Shown one piece after another: positions 1 to 6,499 of a stretch of DNA of 64,000 nucleotides. This DNA comes from Lachnospiraceae bacterium (GTDB lineage: Bacteria > Bacillota > Clostridia > Lachnospirales > Lachnospiraceae). Both the position numbers and the translations under genes were made by a program. Numbering within the stretch: position 1 is the stretch's first letter; each line of letters begins with the position of its first letter. The DNA is taken from the NCBI GenBank assembly GCA_024698485.1, contig JAILRC010000056.1:1-64000 (forward strand). Direction: 5' to 3'. The notes below the pieces were generated by a model. It was not told where the DNA came from, searched no databases, and was given only the letters and a program-made list of their open reading frames with translations.

Positions 1-2
1 AA

Positions 3-317
3 ATGAATGAATTTAACGAGGCCGTTCGCGATGCTTTTTCGGAAGCCGGCGATATTGTCATAAAGCCTATGATGGGCGGATATCTGGTTTACTTTAACGG
101 GAAGCTCATAGGCGACATTTGCGGCAATGAACTGTTTTTAAAGAGAACCCCCACATCGGACAGGTTACTTGCGGAGTCCGAACTGCGCTATCCGTATGAA
201 GAGTCGAAGACACTGATGCATGTATTTGACTGTTTTGATGACAGGGCGTTGATCAGGGAACTTCTGGAAGGCATGTATGCTGAGTTGCCGGAAAAGAAGG
301 TGAAGAAAGCAAAATGA
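3..317 (+). CDS. TfoX/Sxy N-terminal domain protein
   Basis: A 104-residue protein that matches the TfoX N-terminal domain fold. It has the early KPMMGGYLVYFNGK segment, then GDICGNELFLKR, and a C-terminal helix with a lysine-rich tail (EKKVKKAK). Stand-alone TfoX_N proteins of about 100 residues are common in Firmicutes. In gamma-proteobacteria the domain belongs to the competence regulator Sxy, but in this group the function is unknown, so no competence role is claimed. The ATG lies two bases from the window edge, so neither the ribosome site nor a possible upstream start can be seen. A membrane protein follows after 26 bases, probably co-transcribed. Confidence 0.75.
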   Translation: MNEFNEAVRDAFSEAGDIVIKPMMGGYLVYFNGKLIGDICGNELFLKRTPTSDRLLAESELRYPYEESKTLMHVFDCFDDRALIRELLEGMYAELPEKKVKKAK

Positions 318-343
318 GAAAAAAGGGAGAATGAATAGAAAAA

Positions 344-958
344 ATGAATCTGAACAAGATGATATCAAAAGTGGGCTCGGCGATCGTAACCGTGACGGTA
401 TTTTTATTCGCGGTATTTCTGATAATTAACTTTACTATGGGCAGCTTCTTTGTATGCCTTATCCTGCCGGTAGGGTTTATCATGATGACGGCGGGGCTGC
501 ACAACGAGTGCGAAAGCGGGCGCAAAGTCGCCGCAGATACGGGTTTGATCCTTGCGGCCGTGTACGGAACGTTCATTATGCTCGTCTATTTTTCGCAGCT
601 GACTACGGTGAACAACGAACAGTTGAATGAGCAGGCGACAAAACTGTTAAAGTTTGATAATCACGGGCTGATCTTTAACTACGACCTGCTTGGCTACGGC
701 GTGATGGCACTTTCAACCTTCTTCACGGGACTTTCGATGAAGCCGGAAAATAAGAATGATAAGTGGCTCAGAGCATTGCTGATGATACATGGAGTGTTCT
801 ACTTCAGCTGTACGTTTATGCCCATCACCGGTATATTCGCGAGGATGTCATCCGGCGGCGACGGGATCGGCGGAAGGCTTGCTCTTGTTGTGTGGTGCGT
901 ATATTTTCTGCCCGTCGGAATACTTTCGTTTCTGCATTTCAGGGGGGAAAGAAGTTAG
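344..958 (+). CDS. Multi-pass membrane protein of unknown function
   Basis: A 204-residue protein with about five or six predicted membrane helices: near residues 10-30, 32-50, 64-85, 110-130, 140-162 and 178-198. A loop rich in Asn, Gln and Glu (around residues 86-105) separates the first three helices from the rest. No catalytic motif or known family signature is recognised. GAGAATGAATAGAAAAA precedes the ATG as a weak ribosome site. It sits 26 bases after the TfoX-like gene and just before a broken membrane gene of similar character, so the three may form one small operon. Function unknown. Confidence 0.7.
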   Translation: MNLNKMISKVGSAIVTVTVFLFAVFLIINFTMGSFFVCLILPVGFIMMTAGLHNECESGRKVAADTGLILAAVYGTFIMLVYFSQLTTVNNEQLNEQATKLLKFDNHGLIFNYDLLGYGVMALSTFFTGLSMKPENKNDKWLRALLMIHGVFYFSCTFMPITGIFARMSSGGDGIGGRLALVVWCVYFLPVGILSFLHFRGERS

Positions 959-990
959 TTTGAATTCATGATTTTTGGGAGCATAAGGAT

Positions 991-1574
991 ATGAGCAAAA
1001 GAATACATTTGATCGGCATGATCGACGAGATCCTATACTTTCTGGCTGTTGCCTTTTTTCTGGTCAGCAGGACTGAAACAGCCCTGACGATCTGGGAATT
1101 GATGACTGTGGTGAGCGGACCGATAGTGTTTTGGTACTGTCAGAATTAAGCCACAGGCTTGCATGCTCCGACCTGAATTGCAGGGCAATGCAGGTGTTTA
1201 TGGGATGCACATGCGCGCTGACGGGTGCAGCGCATATTGTAAACATTTCGGTTACAAGAAGGCTTATAAGCGAAGGCGTGGAGGTTCCGCTTTACTTTCA
1301 GATAGGACAATGGCCATCGGTGGAAATGGCTGTGGATTATCTTGCGTGGGGCTTTTTTATGGGCTTGGCGTTTATATGCTTGGCCCTTCCCATTGCATCA
1401 CCCGATAAAGCTGCACGGCATATGAAGGTGATCTCGCTGATATGCGGCATCCTGTGCCTTACAGGCTTTATCGGAGCGTTGTTCATCAACGAGAACATTT
1501 GGTACCTGGCTCCGCTGGGATATGGATTTGGGCTGCTGGTGCTGTGTATTATGAATTTACGTTTAAAATCTTAA
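991..1574 (+). pseudogene. Frameshifted small membrane protein gene
   Basis: An ATG at 991 preceded by AAGGAT opens a frame reading MSKRIHLIGMIDEILYFLAV and on to IVFWYCQN, where it stops at 1147. A second frame, open from about 1131, continues at once with VLSELSHRL and further hydrophobic helices to the stop at 1574. Joining the frames after the Trp codon at 1132 by adding one G gives FWVLSELSH and a continuous four- to five-helix membrane protein of about 194 residues. This fits a one-base deletion, a sequencing error or, less likely, a -1 frameshift. The second half could start only at a TTG with no ribosome site, so independent genes are unlikely. Family not recognised. Confidence 0.6.
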
Positions 1575-1576
1575 AA

Positions 1577-2443
1577 ATGGATGAGGTGGTTATTGAGGAT
1601 CTTTTGGGCGGAGTTCTGCTGTATGCAATTGAGAAGACGAATAATCTAAAGAAGGAAAAAGAGGTTCGTGAAGTTAGGGAGTATGCCAAGCAGTTTGATC
1701 TTAAAAAATATGGACATTTGACATTAATCCCTGGGTATACGGCTAACGGTATATTTGATGACGCAATCATAAGACCTGGGTTTACAGTTGTTAAACGCTC
1801 GGGAACTATCATTGATGTGATCAAAGCGGATATTCTTGAAATGAAAAGAGATATTAATACGTCAGGAACGGTGAATGTTGTTATTCCGTTTAATACTGCT
1901 TTCGATACAAAATTTGAAGAAAAAATAGGGGAGAAAACCTATCCTATCGTTTCTATAAATACACTTCATGGTGAGTGGCTGGAGTATGTGACTGAAAAAA
2001 GGCTCAGAATGAATGAAATTGATGTCAAGATAGCCGCCAGTTTAAAACATAACGGATTTAAGAAATGTGCAACCAGAATATGCCCGGTCGGTAAGCAGGA
2101 TGTCTTTCCGATAGCAAGTTTAGCTGTTGTAAAAGTCGATAAGATGAATTTTTATCTTGTTGCAATATCGGACTTTGACGAAAAGAACAAGGCGTGCAGT
2201 AACAGAGAACATGTAGAAAAATCAATCTTAAGCGTATTGGACTTTTATGATGCAAATGGTCAGGGGGATGATCTGTATATTCCTTTGATCGGTTCCGGTA
2301 GGTCAAGAAGCGGAATGACTGCAAAAGAGTCATATGACTTGATTGTTGGAATCCTTAAAGAAAGGCAAAATGCAATATACGGAAGGGTGCATGTTGTTAT
2401 TCATCCAACGCAGTATGATGAAATAAACAATAGTGATCAATAA
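1577..2443 (+). CDS. ThsA-type macro domain (DUF6430) protein
   Basis: A 288-residue protein. After an N-terminal region with one short hydrophobic stretch (LLGGVLLYAI) and a charged coiled segment comes a domain with the hallmarks of the macro domain in ThsA/DUF6430 proteins: VVIPFNTAFDT, SINTLHGEW, a central CPVGKQDVFPIA strand, YLVAISDFDEKNKA and the C-terminal LYIPLIGSGRSRSG loop. Macro domains bind or hydrolyse ADP-ribose derivatives. The SIR2 NADase of Thoeris ThsA is absent. The ATG lies two bases after the preceding stop with no good ribosome site, so coupled translation is possible; an upstream in-frame start inside the previous gene is considered spurious. The next gene is kptA, whose reaction releases a cyclic ADP-ribose phosphate, a plausible ligand (inference). 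Confidence 0.7.
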   Translation: MDEVVIEDLLGGVLLYAIEKTNNLKKEKEVREVREYAKQFDLKKYGHLTLIPGYTANGIFDDAIIRPGFTVVKRSGTIIDVIKADILEMKRDINTSGTVNVVIPFNTAFDTKFEEKIGEKTYPIVSINTLHGEWLEYVTEKRLRMNEIDVKIAASLKHNGFKKCATRICPVGKQDVFPIASLAVVKVDKMNFYLVAISDFDEKNKACSNREHVEKSILSVLDFYDANGQGDDLYIPLIGSGRSRSGMTAKESYDLIVGILKERQNAIYGRVHVVIHPTQYDEINNSDQ

Positions 2444-2476
2444 AGTTGATCGCAGGGCAAAAGTATAGGAGGCCAT

Positions 2477-3025
2477 ATGGCAGTATCAGAAAAAGAAATA
2501 AGTAAATTTATAAGTTTAATCCTGCGTCATAAACCTGAAACAGTGGGAATTTCATTAGATGAACACGGGTGGGCTGATGTAAAGGAATTGATCGCTGGGG
2601 TGAATAAGCAATACCCGCTTGACGAAGAGTTGTTAAAAAAAATAGTTGCTGAAGATGAAAAGCAAAGATATTCCTTCAGCGAGGATGGAAGACTTATTCG
2701 TGCCAATCAAGGGCATTCAATACCTGTGGATGTGGAACTGAAGAAGTGTACGCCGCCTGATGTTCTATGGCACGGTACAGGCAAAAAATATGTGAATTCA
2801 ATTGATGAACAGGGATTACTGCCAAAGTCGAGGTTATATGTGCATTTATCTGCTGATCCTGAAACGGCACGTAAGGTGGGAAAGCGTCATGGAACTCCCG
2901 TTGTATATGAGATTGACACAAAGGAAATGGTAAATGACGGTTTTGATTTTTTCATTTCCGTTAACGGGGTGTGGCTAACAAAGAGCGTACCTGTAAAATA
3001 TCTTAGAAAATCGGAGGAGCAATAA
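2477..3025 (+). CDS. kptA: RNA 2'-phosphotransferase Tpt1/KptA
   Basis: A 182-residue protein of the usual KptA length. The family removes an internal RNA 2'-phosphate using NAD+, releasing nicotinamide and ADP-ribose 1'',2''-cyclic phosphate. The N-terminal lobe carries SKFISLILRHKPE (conserved Arg-His), DEHGWADVKELI and KQRYSF with the second conserved Arg. The C-terminal ADP-ribosyltransferase lobe begins at LWHGTGKKYVNSI and contains LYVHLSADPETARKVGKRHG with the third conserved Arg. AGGAGG lies seven bases before the ATG. Its start is 33 bases after the macro-domain gene, so the two are almost certainly one transcript. The natural substrate in bacteria is unclear; RNA repair or NAD-derived RNA modifications are possibilities. 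Confidence 0.92.
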   Translation: MAVSEKEISKFISLILRHKPETVGISLDEHGWADVKELIAGVNKQYPLDEELLKKIVAEDEKQRYSFSEDGRLIRANQGHSIPVDVELKKCTPPDVLWHGTGKKYVNSIDEQGLLPKSRLYVHLSADPETARKVGKRHGTPVVYEIDTKEMVNDGFDFFISVNGVWLTKSVPVKYLRKSEEQ

Positions 3026-3039
3026 CATGTATTACAGAA

Positions 3040-3201
3040 CCCAGGATTTCGACAGGATATGATTCGTGGATTTGGGATACCTGGGGAATAACTGATGCTA
3101 TCATGACTGCAAATGGCGAATGAAGATATGATTTAGTAATCTCTGCTAAGAAAGTCGAAACGGAGGCTGTAGAACGTTATTTTTCGGGACAGCATGGATA
3201 G
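3040..3201 (+). pseudogene. Possible decayed gene remnant
   Basis: Between kptA and the next acetyltransferase one frame reads STGYDSWIWDTWGITDAIM, has an in-frame TGA at about 3121, then continues with RYDLVISAKKVETEAVERYF and ends at TAG 3201. The composition is protein-like but no family is recognised and there is no start signal. It may be the 3' end of a lost gene. Confidence 0.25.
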
Positions 3202-3220
3202 TACAAGGAGAGTAACATAA

Positions 3221-3634
3221 ATGATAAGACAAGTCAAACAGCGGGATAGAGAAGCGTGGTATACCCTGGACAAGCATCTGCCGGACGCGGTGTTTGACGA
3301 GAAAGTAAGGTGCGGGCAGGGATATGTATGCATTGAAGGCGAAAAGATCATCGGAGTGCTCAGATTCAATTTGTTTTGGGACAACACGCCGTTTTGCACA
3401 ATGCTGTTCATAGATAGCGATCATCGCCAAAAAGGATACGGAAAACTGCTGATGGAGCGGTGGGAGCGGGATATGCGAGCCCAAGGGTACGGGATGTTGA
3501 TGACATCCACTCAGGTCGATGAGGAGGCACAACACTTCTATCGCAAGCTGGGATATAAGGACTGCGGCGGATTTGTGGTGGATGTTCCGGGATATGAACA
3601 GCCGATGGAGATGATCATGATTAAGGGATTGTGA
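3221..3634 (+). CDS. GNAT family N-acetyltransferase
   Basis: A 137-residue single-domain GNAT. It shows the acetyl-CoA binding motif A as DHRQKGYGKLLMERWERD (Q/R-x-x-G-x-G/A form) near residues 68-85, preceded by the strand TMLFID, and motif B ending in HFYRKLGYKDCGGF. Substrate cannot be predicted. ACAAGGAGAG is a good ribosome site eight bases before the ATG. A separate promoter and an XRE repressor follow. Confidence 0.85.
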   Translation: MIRQVKQRDREAWYTLDKHLPDAVFDEKVRCGQGYVCIEGEKIIGVLRFNLFWDNTPFCTMLFIDSDHRQKGYGKLLMERWERDMRAQGYGMLMTSTQVDEEAQHFYRKLGYKDCGGFVVDVPGYEQPMEMIMIKGL

Positions 3635-3650
3635 GAGACTTCGGATGAAT

Positions 3651-3704
3651 TGCTATCATAGTATCAATTACGTGACAAAAATCGTTAAAAATGCTATAAT
3701 AGTA
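3651..3704 (+). promoter_or_regulatory. Promoter with duplicated operator for the XRE gene
   Basis: GTGACA (3672-3677) and TATAAT (3695-3700) are spaced by 17 bases. The motif TGCTATMATAGTA occurs twice, at 3651-3663 and 3692-3704, one copy overlapping the -10 box and the copies about four helical turns apart. This is a likely autoregulatory operator pair for the XRE protein that follows (inference). Confidence 0.6.
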
Positions 3705-3721
3705 GCAAAAAAGGAGCCGCT

Positions 3722-4000
3722 ATGCAATATATATTAGACACGCCATCCGACATTGCTGTTCAGATGTCGCAAAAATTGAAAGCCATAAGAAAAAGAAGAA
3801 AAATAACGCAAAAGCAAATGGCTGCAAGAAGTAACGTGAGTTATGCAACCCTCAGAAAATTTGAAAAAACCGGGCAGATTTCCCTGGAATCATTTATTAA
3901 GATCTCTATGGAACTTGGTCTGACGGATGAATTGAAAAATCTGTTTTCAACTCCTGTGTACAAAAGTATTGAAGAGGTCATAAATGAGCAAAAGTGCTAA
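3722..4000 (+). CDS. XRE-family repressor, orphan HipB-like
   Basis: A 92-residue protein with one helix-turn-helix of the Cro/CI type at about residues 20-70 (LKAIRKRRKITQKQMAARSN, SYATLRKFEKTG, IKISMELGL) and a short C-terminal tail. It resembles HipB antitoxins, which are normally encoded just before a HipA kinase, but no hipA follows. ATGAGCAAAAG overlaps its end as a hipA start often does, yet that frame stops after 15 codons. In the gene's own frame, sense codons continue after the TAA for 26 residues (HFGCELYNTVTDDNGVTRYS and on to RYVGK) to a TGA at 4081. AAGGAG precedes the ATG. Confidence 0.75.
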   Translation: MQYILDTPSDIAVQMSQKLKAIRKRRKITQKQMAARSNVSYATLRKFEKTGQISLESFIKISMELGLTDELKNLFSTPVYKSIEEVINEQKC

Positions 4001-4094
4001 CACTTCGGGTGTGAACTGTACAACACGGTGACGGATGACAATGGAGTGACGAGGTACAGTTTGCGGTATGTGGGAAAATGAGGGGAGGAGAGGT

Positions 4095-4274
4095 ATGGCG
4101 AAGATGACGTTGAATGGATTTTCGAACGAAATAACAGAGCAGGAAGCTTTAGAACTTGAGGCCGCGGAAAAAATGGCACCTTTGTTTGATGAAGATAGCC
4201 CGGCCTTGACTTTGGATCAGCTTAGGCAGTTCAAAAGGATCAATCATCAGAATAGAACTAAGCATTGCAATTGA
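4095..4274 (+). CDS. Short antitoxin-like protein, apparently C-terminally clipped
   Basis: A 59-residue acidic protein with a good GGGGAGGAGAGGT ribosome site. The sequence FSNEITEQEALELEAAEKMA followed by FDEDSPALTLDQLRQFKRIN resembles the N-terminal half of BrnA/CopG-like antitoxins seen in Lachnospiraceae, as I remember them. In those proteins a DNA-binding segment follows directly, but here the frame stops after NHQNRTKHCN. No toxin gene is adjacent. It may be a relic or a truncated antitoxin. An in-frame upstream ATG at 4068 lacks a ribosome site and is not favoured. Confidence 0.5.
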   Translation: MAKMTLNGFSNEITEQEALELEAAEKMAPLFDEDSPALTLDQLRQFKRINHQNRTKHCN

Positions 4275-4288
4275 TGATTAAAAATGTT

Positions 4289-4320
4289 GACAGAAGGGAT
4301 TTAACGTCCCTTCTGTCCTT
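4289..4320. terminator. Bidirectional terminator between convergent genes
   Basis: GACAGAAGGGA (4289-4299) pairs perfectly with TCCCTTCTGTC (4307-4317) around a 7-base loop. T-rich sequence follows on the plus strand and A-rich sequence precedes it, so it can end transcripts from both sides. Confidence 0.8.
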
Positions 4321-4673
4321 TAATTTTGCGTATTCTCTTTCTCCAGCAGATACTTTTTATATGCCTTCCTTGCATCGATGTGGAAGTCCCTGAAAAACAG
4401 GACGATCCAGATGATATATGCGGGAATGAAAGCGTAGGTGGTGAGGAGCCAACATGCCACAGCGCCGGCGGCCATGACCGCGGTCCAGATGAAGCAGCTG
4501 TTCCGCATGTCTCTTGATATGCGGGCTTTGTCGTACAGCTCCTGTTCTGCCTTGGGGAGCATGTTGAAGCCGGATAGATATTTCGCGGCGCGATCTTTAA
4601 GCAAGGCAAAAAATATGCCTAGTGCGGCAAAAGCGATGACAAGTACAGCACACAGCCAAAAGCCTATGTTCAT
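4320..4673 (-). CDS. DUF3784-like membrane protein
   Basis: A 117-residue protein with three membrane helices: residues 4-24, then about 62-82 and 84-100 as a hairpin. After helix 1 comes a soluble stretch with AAKYLSGFNMLPKAEQELYD, which matches the pattern (aGyNtms.eEk..YD) of DUF3784 proteins, common small Firmicute membrane proteins of unknown function. TGGGAAACCTCC on the plus strand corresponds to GGAGG upstream of the ATG. It is convergent with the antitoxin-like gene across a shared terminator. Role unknown. Confidence 0.7.
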   Translation of the reverse strand: MNIGFWLCAVLVIAFAALGIFFALLKDRAAKYLSGFNMLPKAEQELYDKARISRDMRNSCFIWTAVMAAGAVACWLLTTYAFIPAYIIWIVLFFRDFHIDARKAYKKYLLEKENTQN

Positions 4674-4750
4674 GGGAAACCTCCTTTGAAATTTTGTTGG
4701 TTGTTATGGTTTCAATCTATCATTTCTTACAGGATAATTCAAGGCATTTG

Positions 4751-4863
4751 AGTCACTTCAAAATAGATTGAAGTGACTTTGAAGTTATATTGAAGTTGAC
4801 TTTGAAGTGACTTTGAAGTTGACTTTGAAGTGACTTTGAAGTAAAATTGAAGTTGTAATGAAG
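4751..4863. repeat. Helically phased TTGAAGT array upstream of AlbA_2 gene
   Basis: TTGAAGT begins at 4768, 4779, 4790, 4802, 4813, 4825, 4836 and 4847, so eight copies recur every 11 or 12 bases, with a weaker ninth at about 4858. Most sit in the context TTGAAGT(T)GACT. At the upstream edge AGTCACTTCAA (4751-4761) is inverted relative to TTGAAGTGACT (4768-4778). The spacing puts all copies on one face of the helix, as expected for cooperative protein binding. Confidence 0.85.
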
Positions 4864-4919
4864 CGCTTATATTTATGGGAGATCATCGGTAGCTGGGACA
4901 AGGTTTTCGGAGGATACAT

Positions 4920-6362
4920 ATGTTTTTGGAAGAATTGATAGACAAAACTCAATTTGAGAATACAGCCATTGAGTGCAAGAGTATACTAAACAGGGGCGAT
5001 GTGGTTGGATGGTTAAAATCCATAGCCGGTTTTGCAAATGCGGAGGGTGGAGATTTTTATATCGGTGTTGAGGATAAAACAAACAAATTGATAGGCTTTG
5101 AAAGAAAAGCTGCGGACAATGAGAGAAATTATTTTAATAATCAGGTCAACGAGCATTTGACCCCCAGACCTCGTATGAGTATTTCGTTTTTGTCCTATTC
5201 CATAAGGGACGCAGAGCGGTATGTCATAAAAGTACACGTAGATGAATCTGAGATCAAACCTGTAATTCTGAAATATGATAATGTTCCTTCGATCTTTATG
5301 CGGCGGGATGGCTTTACAAACGGTGCAACGTATGAAGAGATCATAGAAATGAGCATCAAGAGCAAGCACACCCAGTATGATGTGCAAACATCCGATGTAA
5401 AGTATAAGTGGGATGACTTCAGAAAGTTAAGGGATTTTTACAAGAAGCACAATGCCGGAAAAGAATTAAAAGAAAAGGCACTTCTGTCTATGGGATTTGT
5501 GAATGAAGAAGGATTTCTGGCTAACGGAGCTGTCTTATTTTCGGATAAATATAATGAGAAAAAAACGGAGGTAGTGTGTTCTGTTTTTTCGGGCTTCAAT
5601 AAAGGAAGCAAACGTATCGTTACAGTAAACAGGTATAATGGAAATATAACTGATACGATAGAGTATATGCTGGATTTTGTAAAGCTGCGGATGAATCACT
5701 CGATGATAAAACTAAGTGATGAAAGGCGGAATGTGGATGCCTATCCGGAAAGGGCTTTGTTTGAAGGGGTGATCAATTCGGTTGCCCATCGTGATTATTA
5801 TCTGGATGGGACACAGATCCAGGTTGATATGTTTAAGGACAGGCTCGAGATCTCGTCACCCGGCAGTTTTTATCGTGGAGAGAAGTTCGGGAAAACATAT
5901 GATCTGTCGGGTATTATTTCAAAGAGACGAAATGAACTTATTTCAAATGTTCTTGTTGCGTGCAGTGTTATGGAGGCTGCAGGAAGCGGATTTGATAAGA
6001 TAACAGAGGAATATGCGCAGGCAGATGAAAGGCATAAGCCCTATATCTATTCCTCGTCAGATCATTTTACGTTGGTGCTTCCGGATCTTACATATGAGAA
6101 TGGGGTAGAGGAAGAAAGTTTGCCTGAGCTCTTATATGCACCTGTCCCCAATGGTACCGAACACGATGATAAAGTGTTGTCATATTGCTATTACAGGGCT
6201 CACAAAGCGGCGGAAATTGCCGGACATATTGGCGTGAGTGACTCAACGTTCTTCAGGAAACAAATATTAGAGAACCTTGAAGAAAACGGATACCTGATAA
6301 AAAGCAAAGTATCAAGGGCAGCATATTACAAGACAAATCCGGAGACTGTTGAGATAAAATGA
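4920..6362 (+). CDS. AlbA_2 domain / HATPase regulator
   Basis: A 480-residue protein built as in the Schlafen-AlbA_2 ATP-binding family. An N-terminal AlbA_2 domain (about 10-130) has NTAIECKSI and the FANAEGGDFYIGVED strand. A GHKL-type HATPase_c_4 domain (about 265-370) has ALFEGVINSVAHRDYYLDG and a later MEAAGSGFDKI segment. The C-terminal winged helix (about 415-478) reads AAEIAGHIGVSDSTFFRKQI. The family is thought to act as DNA- or RNA-binding regulators; no member's target is known to me. CGGAGG lies five bases before the ATG. Different dense repeat arrays sit immediately upstream and downstream, which suggests it binds and controls its own surroundings (inference). Confidence 0.85.
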   Translation: MFLEELIDKTQFENTAIECKSILNRGDVVGWLKSIAGFANAEGGDFYIGVEDKTNKLIGFERKAADNERNYFNNQVNEHLTPRPRMSISFLSYSIRDAERYVIKVHVDESEIKPVILKYDNVPSIFMRRDGFTNGATYEEIIEMSIKSKHTQYDVQTSDVKYKWDDFRKLRDFYKKHNAGKELKEKALLSMGFVNEEGFLANGAVLFSDKYNEKKTEVVCSVFSGFNKGSKRIVTVNRYNGNITDTIEYMLDFVKLRMNHSMIKLSDERRNVDAYPERALFEGVINSVAHRDYYLDGTQIQVDMFKDRLEISSPGSFYRGEKFGKTYDLSGIISKRRNELISNVLVACSVMEAAGSGFDKITEEYAQADERHKPYIYSSSDHFTLVLPDLTYENGVEEESLPELLYAPVPNGTEHDDKVLSYCYYRAHKAAEIAGHIGVSDSTFFRKQILENLEENGYLIKSKVSRAAYYKTNPETVEIK

Positions 6363-6373
6363 CAGATACGCTG

Positions 6374-6433
6374 GATTTTATTCAAATCAATTTTATTCAA
6401 ATCCATTTTAATAAAATCAATTTGAATAAAAAT
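6374..6433. repeat. Four tandem 15-bp AT-rich units
   Basis: Four contiguous 15-base units: GATTTTATTCAAATC, AATTTTATTCAAATC, CATTTTAATAAAATC and AATTTGAATAAAAAT. Units 1 and 2 are direct repeats, unit 3 contains the palindrome ATTTTAATAAAAT, and unit 4 is an inverted copy of unit 2. The array fills the space between the AlbA_2 gene and the M48 protease gene. Confidence 0.85.
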
Positions 6434-6499
6434 AATCTGAGTATGAGATGATTGATATGGTTGGTGGCAGAAAACGCAGAGACTTTAGGGAGGCATTTT

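Noticed and set aside
1442..1576. Upstream extension of the macro-domain protein inside the preceding membrane gene
   Set aside because: The extra 45 residues overlap a coding frame in another register, have shadow-like composition and no ribosome site; the macro protein starts sensibly at 1577.
1577..3025. Thoeris defence system
   Set aside because: Only the macro part of ThsA is present; there is no SIR2 domain and no TIR-domain ThsB gene nearby, while kptA is adjacent. The similarity is domain-level only.
4751..4863. CRISPR array
   Set aside because: The repeat is 7-12 bases with 11-12 base periodicity and no unique spacers; no cas genes occur in the window.
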